From: Tangfeifania diversioriginum
Lineage (GTDB): Bacteria > Bacteroidota > Bacteroidia > Bacteroidales > Prolixibacteraceae
Length of the DNA stretch: 64,000 nt
Assembly (NCBI GenBank): GCA_945873105.1
Contig: CAMCBW010000018.1
Location: 1 to 64,000, forward strand
Direction: 5' to 3'
The position numbers and the translations under genes were made by a program. Below are positions 25,265 to 34,080 of this stretch, in pieces (positions within the stretch are counted from its first letter, which is position 1; each line of letters begins with the position of its first letter). The notes under the pieces were generated by a model, which did no database searches, was not told the DNA's origin, and worked only from the letters and a program-made list of their open reading frames with translations.

Positions 25265-25687
25265 ATGGAACCAATTGTACTCACCGATCCGAATGTTACC
25301 CCCAGCGAAAAGCAGGTATTTGCCATCATCGGCGACAAAAGCGCCCTATGGCTCGAACTTCATGATTACCTCTACCTACATCACCACGACATCTCAGAAG
25401 TCTGGAGGTTTTACAACGATGGCAAATGCTGGCTCTTCAGGTACCTAAAAAAAACAAAAACCATCTGCTGGATCAGTATTCTGGAGAGCACTTTCCAGGT
25501 AGGATTTTGGTTTGGAGCGAAGGCTGAGCCTATTATTTTGGCAAGCGACCTACCGGAAAATATAATGGAGGAGTACCGCAATGCCAAAAAAACCAAAATC
25601 GGCAGTGGCATCGGAATCGTAGTTCACAACCGGGCCGATCTGGAAAATGTTATTAAGTTAATGGAACTGAGAATAAAAATCAAATGA
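25265..25687 (+). CDS. DUF3788 protein
   Basis: 140 residues. The pattern LTDPNVTPSEKQVFAIIGDK, WRFYNDGKCWLFRYLKKTKT and the later DLPENIMEEY is that of the DUF3788 family, cytosolic proteins common in Bacteroidetes and Firmicutes with a YjbR/DUF1801-like fold. No function is known. The stretch before it (25078-25264) contains a short open frame that I do not believe is a gene. Confidence 0.85.
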   Translation: MEPIVLTDPNVTPSEKQVFAIIGDKSALWLELHDYLYLHHHDISEVWRFYNDGKCWLFRYLKKTKTICWISILESTFQVGFWFGAKAEPIILASDLPENIMEEYRNAKKTKIGSGIGIVVHNRADLENVIKLMELRIKIK

Positions 25688-25786
25688 TCAAATTTCAACT
25701 AGAAGCCTGTTTAATTTAATTTTTACCCAAAGCCTAGACCATACTTGGGTTTATTTTACATAGAAGCAGTTGGGAACCAATTAGTC

Positions 25787-27073
25787 ATGATAAAAAAGAC
25801 ATCCTACATAGCAGGTCTTTTGATGTGGAGTTTAATATCCGTGTCCTGTCTGTCTAAAGAAGCATCGGAAAAACTTAGAATCGAAAAATTGAAGCACGAT
25901 AGTGAAGTACTCAAAGACTCAACACTTTCTTTTGTAACCAGAATTGACAATAGTAAAATTGAAGTAACCCAATTTGATATTCGAATAAAATCCTTGATGG
26001 ATGCAGCAAAGGTTACCGGACTGGCAATTTCTATATTCAATGAAAACCAAATAGTATATAGAAAAGCATTCGGATATGCCAATTTTGACAAAAAAACAAA
26101 GCTCCAAATTAATACCAGCTTCTATGGCGCTTCTTTAAGCAAAGCGGTTTTTGGATATATTGTCGCTAACCTGGTAAATGATGGCATTATTGATCTTGAT
26201 AAACCTCTTCAACAGTATTTGAACATCCCTATTCCCGAATTAAAGTTCAAAGATGAATGGCGTGGTTATCAGGATTTAAAAAATGACAAACGATATGCAA
26301 CCATTACGGCAAGGATGTGCCTGTCGCATACCACAGGATTCCAAAATTGGCGGTGGATCCCAAGGCCAAATGATGCTGAAAACAAGGATAAGCTTAAAAT
26401 CTATTTTGACCCTGGAACGCAGTATTTTTATTCAGGTGAAGGCATTTCGCTTTTACAATATGTCATAGAGCATATTACTGGTAAAAGCCTTGAACATCTT
26501 GCCAAAGAGAAAGTATTTGAGCCACTGCACATGCGTAATACGAGCTATTTGTGGCAAGAAAGGTTTGAAGGGAACTATTGCAATGGACATACGATTGAAC
26601 AAGAAGTAATAATAAAGGATAGAAGAGACGAAGCACAAGCCGCTGGTTCAATGGAAACAAATCTGATAGATTACTCAATATTTGTAAGACATATTTTACG
26701 ACTGAAAAAGGAAAAGTCAGCCATTACAAACACCATGTTCAAACCAAATTTCAGCATACGAACCAAATCACAGTTTGGCCCACAATCACTCGAACTCTCA
26801 ACTGAAAATGACTCCATACAATTGAGCTATGGCTTAGGATGGGGTTTGCTTCAATCACCTCTCGGGTTAGGCGCATTCAAAGAAGGGCATGGAGAAGGGT
26901 TTCAACATTATACCATCATCTTCCCGGAGAAAGAGGTTGGAATTGTAATACTTTCGAACAGCGATAACGCTGAAAGCATTTTTAAAGAGCTATTAGAAAC
27001 CTGCATTGCCGACATTTATACCCCCTGGAAATGGGAAAATTACATCCCTTATCATAAGAGAAATAAACAATGA
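25787..27073 (+). CDS. Serine hydrolase, class C beta-lactamase/DD-peptidase fold, lipoprotein-like
   Basis: 428 residues from the Met at 25787, which opens a lipoprotein-type signal (LLMWSLISVSC). The catalytic S-x-x-K is in YGASLSKAVF, the Y-S-G element is in QYFYSGEGISLLQY, and the KTG-equivalent is the HGEG in FKEGHGEGFQHY. Members include beta-lactamases, esterases and peptidases, and the physiological substrate cannot be told. It lies close to the B1 metallo-beta-lactamase, but nothing shows that they work together. Confidence 0.85.
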   Translation: MIKKTSYIAGLLMWSLISVSCLSKEASEKLRIEKLKHDSEVLKDSTLSFVTRIDNSKIEVTQFDIRIKSLMDAAKVTGLAISIFNENQIVYRKAFGYANFDKKTKLQINTSFYGASLSKAVFGYIVANLVNDGIIDLDKPLQQYLNIPIPELKFKDEWRGYQDLKNDKRYATITARMCLSHTTGFQNWRWIPRPNDAENKDKLKIYFDPGTQYFYSGEGISLLQYVIEHITGKSLEHLAKEKVFEPLHMRNTSYLWQERFEGNYCNGHTIEQEVIIKDRRDEAQAAGSMETNLIDYSIFVRHILRLKKEKSAITNTMFKPNFSIRTKSQFGPQSLELSTENDSIQLSYGLGWGLLQSPLGLGAFKEGHGEGFQHYTIIFPEKEVGIVILSNSDNAESIFKELLETCIADIYTPWKWENYIPYHKRNKQ

Positions 27074-27161
27074 TACGCTTACCTGCAATCAAGTACTTGC
27101 GCCAAACGTTGAGCTATCGCCGGAGAAAGAATGATATGTCTTAAAATAGCTTGACAAAAAT

Positions 27162-27192
27162 TTGCATATTGTTACCTAATTAGATAACTTTG
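27162..27192 (+). promoter_or_regulatory. Promoter of the HigBA module
   Basis: TTG (27162-27164), 20 bases, then TAACTTTG (27185-27192). This matches the Bacteroidetes housekeeping promoter (TTG-N19-21-TAnnTTTG). Transcription should start at about 27199, right at the first ATG codons. Confidence 0.7.
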
Positions 27193-27196
27193 CCTT

Positions 27197-27549
27197 ATGA
27201 ATGAAAATTTCATCAGGGACATTTATTACTAAAAAGCTTCTATTTAGATTTCTTTGCGACACTTAAAACCGATGCCAAAAGGAAATTCAACTGGACTTTG
27301 AAATTAATAGCAACAATTGACAGAGTTCCTGTTAAGTATTTCAGACACATGGAGGATACTTCTGGACTTTTCGAAGTCAGGGTTGAAGTGGGTAGTGATA
27401 TTTATCGGGTCTTCAGCTTCTTTGATGAAGGACGACTTATCATATTGCTGAACGGCTTTCAAAAGAAATCGCAGAAAACACCAAAAAATGAAATTGAATT
27501 GGCTGAAAAATTAAAAAAACAATATTTCGATGAAAAACGTGAAAAATAA
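27197..27549 (+). pseudogene. higB: HigB-like toxin (Gp49 family), 5' end frameshifted
   Basis: The body reads SFYLDFFATLKTDAKRKFNW, then LKLIATIDRVPVKYFRHME, GLFEVRVEVGSDIYRVFSFF and LLNGFQKKSQKTP, the HigB/Gp49 ribonuclease family. This frame is open from 27205 but has no ATG; the first possible start is TTG at 27298, which would remove the first helix. The ATG at 27197 reads MNENFIRDIYY and stops one base out of frame with KSFYL. A one-base loss near 27231 explains this. It may be a true inactivation or a sequence error. Confidence 0.6.
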
Positions 27550-27838
27550 CAACTTAACATCCTTTACTGACCATTTGGATTCGCAGTACGGTAAAAGAGG
27601 AAACCCTGAGAGAGAAGAATTTGAAGAAGGATTTGAATCTTTCAGAATTGGAGTGATGCTTCAAGAACTTCGGAAAGAGCAAGGAATGACTCAGGAGCAG
27701 CTTGCCGCGAAATGCGGAACAACGAAGACATATATTTCCAGAATTGAGAATGACGCTTCCGATATCCGACTTACAACATTGATGCGAATTGTTCGTCAAG
27801 GATTCGGAAAACATTTAAAAATGAGTGTAGAGATTTAA
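27530..27838 (+). CDS. higA: HigA-like antitoxin, XRE family
   Basis: 102 residues. An N-terminal segment is followed by a helix-turn-helix: IGVMLQELRKEQGMTQEQLA, AKCGTTKTYISRIENDASDI and LTTLMRIVRQGFG. It overlaps the toxin frame by 20 bases, the typical HigBA order with toxin first. The antitoxin probably represses the promoter at 27162. It is intact although the toxin start is damaged. Confidence 0.9.
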   Translation: MKNVKNNNLTSFTDHLDSQYGKRGNPEREEFEEGFESFRIGVMLQELRKEQGMTQEQLAAKCGTTKTYISRIENDASDIRLTTLMRIVRQGFGKHLKMSVEI

Positions 27839-27842
27839 AGGC

Positions 27843-27866
27843 ACATAGCCTTAAAAAAGGCTATGT
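27843..27866. terminator. Hairpin after higA
   Basis: ACATAGCC pairs with GGCTATGT around TTAAAAAA. There is only a weak T context, so termination is likely but not certain. Confidence 0.5.
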
Positions 27867-27996
27867 AACAAAAACGGCATCAAGGCAATACCATCCGGCT
27901 ATCATTTCCACGAAATTGTCCTGGTGGACACTTTTGTAGCTCGCAAACCCGCTCTTGCTCGTACCTTCATCCGTTCGATGCGCAGGAAATTCCAAA

Positions 27997-28072
27997 CGGA
28001 TGCGCATCCGATTAGAAACGGTTGCGTAGGAAAATAAATCGGATCTGCACAAAAATAGATCGGATGCGCACA
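27997..28072. repeat. Palindrome and short tandem in a gene-free interval
   Basis: The stretch 27868-28249 has no credible gene. It contains the perfect palindrome CGGATGCGCATCCG (about 27998-28011) and, soon after, two near-identical 20-base units of the form ATCGGATsTGCACAAAAATAG. No known element was recognised. Confidence 0.5.
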
Positions 28073-28249
28073 AAACGCCTTATCCCTGCGGCCGGGTTTG
28101 GACGCTGGCAAGCAAAACGAGACTGGGAATAGTCTTCAAAATTGATGAAAGATATACCCTGTCTGGAACACAAACAAAACTAAAACGAAGTAACCTCATA
28201 AATCCGCCCGGCATCTCACGTCGGAACTTTAGCCATACCGATTTTCACA

Positions 28250-29080
28250 ATGATACTTTTACCAATTGAAAAATACGCTTTGTTGACGGAGCCAATCAAT
28301 GAGATCCAAATCAACAACTTCTTTGCACGCTCGGTCATCGAAAAGCACGTAACAGGCAGGATCTATGTGGATAACCTGATGGATCCCAAGACATTCTATG
28401 TACTTCATCCTTACGGCATATCCCTGCTTTTCGGCGATCATGGAAACCAACATTTCAACCAGCAATTCAAGACTTATGCCTTGAATCTTAATGGAGGCCG
28501 CAGCAACCACGAATGGATGCAGACCTATCCACGGGATTGGGATCTTGTGCTGGAGGAGCTGTTTGGGGAGTTGGTAATCAAAGCTGCCATTAATGTTGAA
28601 AACAAGACCACCGGGATCATCGAATTGAACAGCAGGGCCAACTTCCGTTTCAACCGGGAGAGGTATCTGCAAAGAAAGAAGCCGGCACTTGGCGAAGGTG
28701 ACAGGATGGAAGAGACCAACGCAGCCTACTTTGAGCAGATGTCCGGAAGCGTGATTCCGCAGAAGTTCTGGGACTCGGCCCATGATTTTGTGGAAAGAGG
28801 GAAAGGTTTTACCCTGTTGCACAATAACCGGATTGCCTCGACTGCCTATGCTGCCTTTGTACACGAGGGCATCCTGGAAATAGGCATCGAAACAGTTGAT
28901 GGTTTCAGGGGCCAGGGATTTGCTGAACGCACATGCTCCGCTTTGATCGATTATTGTCTGGAAAGAGAGCTCACTCCGGTTTGGTCCTGCAGACTGGAAA
29001 ACAAAGCCTCCTACCAGCTGGCCCAGAAGCTGGGATTTGAGCCTACACTTAAATTGCCATTCTACCGGCTAAGCAACTGA
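28250..29080 (+). CDS. GNAT acetyltransferase with N-terminal extension
   Basis: 276 residues. The first 140 are a helical/beta domain (VTGRIYVDNLMDPKTFYVLH, YGISLLFGDHG) typical of the GNAT_acetyltran group in Firmicutes and Bacteroidetes. The C-terminal half has the acetyl-CoA motif IGIETVDGFRGQGFAERTCS and the closing NKASYQLAQKLGFEP. The substrate is unknown. The ATG at 28250 follows the repeat interval and has no clear promoter. Confidence 0.88.
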   Translation: MILLPIEKYALLTEPINEIQINNFFARSVIEKHVTGRIYVDNLMDPKTFYVLHPYGISLLFGDHGNQHFNQQFKTYALNLNGGRSNHEWMQTYPRDWDLVLEELFGELVIKAAINVENKTTGIIELNSRANFRFNRERYLQRKKPALGEGDRMEETNAAYFEQMSGSVIPQKFWDSAHDFVERGKGFTLLHNNRIASTAYAAFVHEGILEIGIETVDGFRGQGFAERTCSALIDYCLERELTPVWSCRLENKASYQLAQKLGFEPTLKLPFYRLSN

Positions 29081-29124
29081 AAATATTATAATTATTTGAA
29101 ATAACTATTCACTAAAACATCCAC

Positions 29125-29550
29125 ATGCCAACACCCATTTCAGAATGTTTGTATTGTCAAAACAATGAAACATTGCACCGTTTAATGATTAAAATCTGTG
29201 ATTTAGAAGTCTCTCAACTTTTCTTGTTCAAGGAACAATCTTACTATGGACGCTGCAATGTGGTCTACAAGGATCATGCAGTAGAGTTTCACGAATTGAG
29301 TGATGAACAGCGCAATGCCTTTATGCACGATGTGGCAAAAGTAGGGAAGGCCATTGCATCTGCATTTAATCCGACCAAAATTAACTACGGAGCCTACGCA
29401 GATACCATCTCACATTTACACATGCACATTGTGCCTAAATACAAAGATGGATATGGTTTCGGAGGAGTCTTTGAGATGAACCCCCAGAAAGTTTCTCTTT
29501 CAGATAAAGAATATGCTGAAGTAATCGAAAAGATTAAAGCGGGATTGTAA
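29125..29550 (+). CDS. HIT family hydrolase
   Basis: 141 residues. The histidine triad is visible in SHLHMHIVPKYKDGYGFGG. The N-terminal CLYC pair with a downstream His suggests the Zn-binding type. HIT proteins hydrolyse nucleotide phosphoramidates, dinucleotides or related phosphates. It is the last gene before a strong terminator, and its mRNA probably ends there. Confidence 0.92.
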   Translation: MPTPISECLYCQNNETLHRLMIKICDLEVSQLFLFKEQSYYGRCNVVYKDHAVEFHELSDEQRNAFMHDVAKVGKAIASAFNPTKINYGAYADTISHLHMHIVPKYKDGYGFGGVFEMNPQKVSLSDKEYAEVIEKIKAGL

Positions 29551-29569
29551 GGCCCTGGGACAAAAAAAG

Positions 29570-29603
29570 CCCAGCCGCAAAAGTGGCCGGGTCAATTTTT
29601 TTT
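29570..29603 (+). terminator. Rho-independent terminator after the HIT gene
   Basis: CCCAGCC (29570) pairs with GGCCGGG (29585), one mismatch, around GCAAAAGT. It is followed by TCAATTTTTTTT. Confidence 0.8.
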
Positions 29604-29684
29604 AGGAAGCCTTAGTGCCATTGTGACAGAAAAATGTATCGTCATTTATGGCTCAAAGAGACCAGGGCTTCACGAAGAAAATTC

Positions 29685-30665
29685 CTATTCCAGGATATTG
29701 CGCATGTAATCAATGCATTTGATTACCTCTTTCACCGGATCCGAATCGGCCGGAATATTGTATTCCAGCTCGACGAAAACATCGATGGGCCACTTCTCCT
29801 TTTTAATCAGGTTGAGTACATCGGCAATAGGCGTTTCACCCTGACCGAAAGGCCTGTTGGCATTGGGGGTCGCGTGGTTGGGTCCGGTCTTGTCCTTCAT
29901 GTGGATCATCGGGATCCGGTCGTGGTATTTAATCAGGATCTCGTTGGGATGTTTCCCTGTGGCTCCAAAATAGTGTCCCACGTCCATGTTGAGCCGGTTG
30001 GCAGGTGAATAGGAGAGCAAGGTATCGATGTCAAAACCTGGCTCACCGAATTGACCATGGGTGTGGTAGAGCGCAAGACTGTTGTGTTTTTCGGCAAATT
30101 TACCCAAACGTTTGCAGGCAGCTTCACTGGCTTCATCCGTAATCCCATAGGCTCCCAACACCTTGGCAGCCTTAAAGGCATAATCGATCTCCTCGTCCGA
30201 CCAGCTGGAAGGAGCAAACTTTGCAATGTGCAAATTAACACCCGCATCGTTGTACATCTTGCGAACATCGGCATACTTCTGCATGGGTAGGGACAAACGC
30301 CATTTGCGCTGCGCTTCTCTCGCAGCATCGGCTGCCTTGGCACGTTCGGCCTTTTCCTGGTCGCTCAACTGTGTTCCACGGGGGGCACGGGCAGGGCCGG
30401 CAGGTATGCCCAGTCCCTCTTCCAATACACTTCTCATCTCCAATGCATTGACACCTGCTTTTAGCACATATTCCAAAACCTCCGGGAGGCTGTGTGAAAT
30501 GGCACGGTAAGAATAGGTGGTTAGGCCCAATTGAACGCCATTCACTTTGGAATTTGGTTTTTTGGCTCCACCCGCGAATGAATAGCCAAAGGGAACGAGA
30601 GAAACGGCAGCAGCCGCCGCCGTAGTTCCTAAGAATTTCCGTCTTGAAAAAGTCGTGTTACTCAT
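29685..30665 (-). CDS. Exported sugar phosphate isomerase/epimerase (TIM barrel)
   Basis: 326 residues from the Met at 30665, chosen because it gives a twin-arginine leader (TTFSRRKFLGTTAAAAA). TIM-barrel motifs: VQLGLTTYSYRA, VNALEMRS, YHTHGQFGEPGFDIDTLL, LNMDVGHYFGATG, IPMIHMKDK and FVELEYN, with the metal ligands expected in the His/Asp/Glu strands. Such exported xylose-isomerase-like proteins act on free sugars in glycan-degrading Bacteroidetes, substrate unknown. A Gfo/Idh protein with the same type of leader is at 12.5 kb, but the two are not linked here. Confidence 0.88.
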   Translation of the reverse strand: MSNTTFSRRKFLGTTAAAAAVSLVPFGYSFAGGAKKPNSKVNGVQLGLTTYSYRAISHSLPEVLEYVLKAGVNALEMRSVLEEGLGIPAGPARAPRGTQLSDQEKAERAKAADAAREAQRKWRLSLPMQKYADVRKMYNDAGVNLHIAKFAPSSWSDEEIDYAFKAAKVLGAYGITDEASEAACKRLGKFAEKHNSLALYHTHGQFGEPGFDIDTLLSYSPANRLNMDVGHYFGATGKHPNEILIKYHDRIPMIHMKDKTGPNHATPNANRPFGQGETPIADVLNLIKKEKWPIDVFVELEYNIPADSDPVKEVIKCIDYMRNILE

Positions 30666-30825
30666 ATTCAAAAGATTTAAAAGAATTTTACAAAATAAAA
30701 ATCCCATGAATGTAACTATTTTATATGGTTATCACAAAATTGCCCAACTCCATCCTAAGACGATAACAGAGAAAATACCGGTTGATCATTTTTTAGTAAT
30801 TTAGCACCCGCCAATTGTACCAATT

Positions 30826-31074
30826 ATGGTTCCAAATCCCGACATCAAAGCCATAATCATTTTTACCGGAACCACCTGGCAAGCAGGAATGGTTAAAAGC
30901 CTATTAGCAGATGCCGGTATCGAAGCCTATCTGTTCGATGGGGCGAGGGGAACTTACAACCCGGGATGGAACCTTCCGGGAGAGGGTGGTTCTGTCAGGG
31001 TAATGATTTCGGAAGAAGATGCCATGGAGGGCAAACTGATCGTTGAAACGTACCAGGCGAATCTGATGGGATAG
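30826..31074 (+). CDS. DUF2007-like small protein
   Basis: 82 residues: FTGTTWQAGMVKSLLADAGI, then EAYLFDGARG and VRVMISEEDAMEGKLIVE. This is the ferredoxin-like fold of DUF2007 ('putative prokaryotic signal transducing protein'). No function is established. It is separated by 218 bases from the sulfur gene cluster. Confidence 0.85.
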   Translation: MVPNPDIKAIIIFTGTTWQAGMVKSLLADAGIEAYLFDGARGTYNPGWNLPGEGGSVRVMISEEDAMEGKLIVETYQANLMG

Positions 31075-31292
31075 TCATCCCCGAGCACTGAATATCTTGC
31101 AACAAAAACTTTTAAGAACCAGCCAGCTGCTATTTGGAATTAATCCAACAATAAATTGATCTGCTTTATTATATGTAATTATCTGTATACATTAATATTA
31201 ATAGAATAGTTGTTTTTAAACACTTTGATTGGCATGGATGTGTGATGAATTGTTTAGTAAATTCGTCCTGTAATGATCAATATTCCAATTTG

Positions 31293-33539
31293 ATGTCACA
31301 CAACAGAAGGGACTTTATCAAAATAGGCGCCATCGGATCTGCAGGACTACTCTCTGCCTGGAAAATGGCTGGTGCCTCAGGCTCACTCCAGGGCGGCGCC
31401 ACTCCTTCCCAATCCTCTTTGCCCAATGCACCATTCAGAACAGCTACCTATTGTGAAGTTTGTTTCTGGAAGTGTGCAGGTTGGATCTATAAGAATGAAG
31501 AGGGGAAAATACAGAAGATCATTGGGAACGATGAGGATGAGAATTGCAACGGCCGGCTCTGTCCGAGGGGTACAGGAGGAGTGGGCATGTACTACGACAC
31601 AGACAGGCTCAAAACCCCACTAATTCGGGTCACCGGAGCTGACGGAAAACAGACCTTCCGTGAGGCAAGCTGGGATGAAGCCCTGGATGTGGTGGCTGAA
31701 AAGCTTCAAAAAATAAAACAGGAACATGGTGCAGAATGTACCGCCTTGTTCACACATGGTTCCGGGGGCCATTATTTTGGAAATTTACTGAAAGCATTTG
31801 GTTCGGGTAACATTGCAGCGCCTTCCTACGCTCAATGCCGCGGTCCGCGTGAGGTTGCCTTTATTGCCACCTTTGGCGCAGGACTTGATTCCCCTGAACC
31901 AACAGATATTCGTGACACACGATGCCTGGTGCTCATTGGATCCCATCTCGGGGAGAACATGCACAACGGGCAGGTCCAGGAGATGTCGGATGCTATTGAC
32001 AAAGGGGCGACCATCATCACCGTGGATCCGAGATTTTCGACTGCTGCCAGTAAATCCAAGTTTTGGCTACCCATCAAACCGGCAACAGATATGGCGTTGC
32101 TGTTGGCCTGGATCCACGAGATCATTTACAATGATTGGTACGACAAAAAATATGTCGAAAAATACACCTCTGGTTTTGAGCAATTGAAGGAGCACGTGAA
32201 GAATTTCACCCCTGAGTGGGCGCACGGGATTACCACCATCGATCCATCGGTTATCACAGAAACTGCCCGTGCCATGAGGGATGCCTCCCCTGCGGTAATC
32301 ATTCATCCGGGCAGGCACGTAACCTGGTACGGCGATGATACCCAGCGGCTCCGTGCTGTAGCGATCCTGAATGCCCTGTTGGGTTCGTGGGGACGTCGCG
32401 GAGGCTTCTACCTTCCAGAGAAAATTGAGGTTCCTGAATTTCCCCATCCACCATTCCCAAAACCTGCAAAAACCTGGCGCGATGCCATGGGTGGAAAGTA
32501 TGCACTGGCTGACCTTGCCCTTGCATCGGGTGTATGCGATGCGACCATACCGAATCCGGAGATGGGTTGCAACATCAGAGCCTGGATTGTGAATGGCACC
32601 AACCTGATCATGACCCTTCCGGATGAGAAGAAAACCATAGAAGCCATTAAAAATCTTGATTTAATGGTGGTTGTGGATACCATGCCAATGGAGATTACAG
32701 GTTATGCAGATGTTGTACTCCCTGAATGCACCTACTTGGAAAGGTGGGATGATTTGCGGGTAGTGCATGGAAGAAAACCCAACATTGCCCTTCGGATGCC
32801 AGCCACTGAGCCACTGTATGATACAAAACCCGCCTATTGGATTGCCAAAAAACTGGCCGAAAAGATGGGGTTGGGCGATTACTTCAAATGGGACAAATTT
32901 GAAGATGTGCTGGAATGGCAACTAAAACAAATCGGCTCATCTTTGGATGAAATGAAACGTATTGGGGTGAAGGTTTTCCCGAGGGAATCCGGTCCGCTCT
33001 ATTTTGAGGAGGATATGCCCATCGAATTCGGCACCAATTCAGGCAAAATAGAGCTCTATTCGACAGTAATTGCGGCCGAAGGTTTTGATGCCATGCCAGT
33101 TTATACTGAACACATGACACCTCCGCCAGGATTTTTTCATCTCAATTACGGGCGTGCCCCGATGCACACCTTCGGGCGTACCTCCAACAATCCCAATTTG
33201 ACAGATTTGATGGATGAAAACACTGTGTGGGTAAACCCCAAAGTTGCAAAAGAGTGGAGTTTAAAAAATGGGCTTGCCATTTATCTTGAGAATCAGGATG
33301 GAATAGTTACCGATTTCCCGGTTAAAGTTCGTATTACCGAACGAATCAGGTTTGACTCTGTTTACATCGTACATGGGTTTGGCCACAACAACAAGAAACT
33401 CACGAGAGCACATGGCAAAGGAGTGAGCGATTCGCAATTAATTTCAAGAGTCCTGATCGATCCAATCATGGGAGGAACCGGCATGCGCGGCAACTTTGTA
33501 ACTTTCAGGATAGCTAAAGAAAGTGAGGTAAAATCATGA
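31293..33539 (+). CDS. Tat-exported molybdopterin oxidoreductase, polysulfide/thiosulfate reductase-like catalytic subunit
   Basis: 748 residues from the Met at 31293 (MSHNRRDFIKIGAIGSAGLL, a Tat leader); an upstream ATG at 31242 would bury it. The [4Fe-4S] ligands are Cys54, Cys57, Cys61 and Cys90 in YCEVCFWKCAGW and GRLCPRGTGG. A candidate Mo ligand is the Cys in APSYAQCRGPREVAF. Bis-MGD binding segments include GSHLGENMHNGQVQEM and IHPGRHVTWYGDD. The order catalytic, four-cluster ferredoxin, NrfD-like is that of Psr/Phs/Ttr-type enzymes, which use quinol electrons to reduce sulfur compounds in the periplasm. The exact substrate is inferred from the neighbouring YeeE and rhodanese-like genes. 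It overlaps the next gene by four bases. Confidence 0.88.
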   Translation: MSHNRRDFIKIGAIGSAGLLSAWKMAGASGSLQGGATPSQSSLPNAPFRTATYCEVCFWKCAGWIYKNEEGKIQKIIGNDEDENCNGRLCPRGTGGVGMYYDTDRLKTPLIRVTGADGKQTFREASWDEALDVVAEKLQKIKQEHGAECTALFTHGSGGHYFGNLLKAFGSGNIAAPSYAQCRGPREVAFIATFGAGLDSPEPTDIRDTRCLVLIGSHLGENMHNGQVQEMSDAIDKGATIITVDPRFSTAASKSKFWLPIKPATDMALLLAWIHEIIYNDWYDKKYVEKYTSGFEQLKEHVKNFTPEWAHGITTIDPSVITETARAMRDASPAVIIHPGRHVTWYGDDTQRLRAVAILNALLGSWGRRGGFYLPEKIEVPEFPHPPFPKPAKTWRDAMGGKYALADLALASGVCDATIPNPEMGCNIRAWIVNGTNLIMTLPDEKKTIEAIKNLDLMVVVDTMPMEITGYADVVLPECTYLERWDDLRVVHGRKPNIALRMPATEPLYDTKPAYWIAKKLAEKMGLGDYFKWDKFEDVLEWQLKQIGSSLDEMKRIGVKVFPRESGPLYFEEDMPIEFGTNSGKIELYSTVIAAEGFDAMPVYTEHMTPPPGFFHLNYGRAPMHTFGRTSNNPNLTDLMDENTVWVNPKVAKEWSLKNGLAIYLENQDGIVTDFPVKVRITERIRFDSVYIVHGFGHNNKKLTRAHGKGVSDSQLISRVLIDPIMGGTGMRGNFVTFRIAKESEVKS

Positions 33540-34069
33540 GATATGCCATGGCCATTGACACGAAAAAATGCGTCGGTTGTTCCGACTGTGTGGTCGCCTG
33601 TCAAACTGAAAACAATGTACCGATCGGATACTGCCGCGACTGGATTGTGGAGGTCACAGACGGAACCTATCCTCAACTGGAGATTGAACTGCGCTCGGAG
33701 CGTTGCAACCATTGCGACAATTCCCCATGCGTACGTTGTTGTCCCACAGGGGCAAGTCATTACGAAAAGGGTGGAATTGTTACCGTTACACACAACAAAT
33801 GCATCGGATGTGGTGCCTGCATCTCAAGTTGTCCTTATGATGCACGCTATTCCCATCCTGAAGGTTATGTGGATAAATGTACCTTCTGCATCCACCGGAT
33901 TGGGAAGGGTCTGAAACCTGCCTGTGTAGCAGTTTGTCCCACCAAATGCATGTATTTTGGGGACCTCGAAGACCCCAACAGCGAAGTATCGCTGGTCCTG
34001 AAAAAACGCAAGCACAAAACATTGATTCCGGAGGCCGGAACAAAACCACAGGTTTATTACCTTATTTAA
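33536..34069 (+). CDS. Four-cluster ferredoxin subunit (PsrB/PhsB/NrfC-like)
   Basis: 177 residues without a signal peptide, as expected for a subunit carried across with its Tat partner. Four cluster motifs are visible: CVGCSDCVVACQTEN, CNHCDNSPCVRCCP, CIGCGACISSCPYDARY and CTFC...ACVAVCP. They hold sixteen cysteines for four [4Fe-4S] clusters. It passes electrons from the NrfD-like subunit to the molybdenum site. Confidence 0.95.
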   Translation: MRYAMAIDTKKCVGCSDCVVACQTENNVPIGYCRDWIVEVTDGTYPQLEIELRSERCNHCDNSPCVRCCPTGASHYEKGGIVTVTHNKCIGCGACISSCPYDARYSHPEGYVDKCTFCIHRIGKGLKPACVAVCPTKCMYFGDLEDPNSEVSLVLKKRKHKTLIPEAGTKPQVYYLI

Positions 34070-34080
34070 ACTGAAAAGGG

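Noticed and set aside
25096-25365. Plus-strand open frame of 89 codons before the DUF3788 gene
   Set aside because: No recognisable motif, and it overlaps the DUF3788 start in another frame.
28525-28719. Minus-strand frame opposite the GNAT gene
   Set aside because: Antisense to a gene with a clear acetyl-CoA motif.
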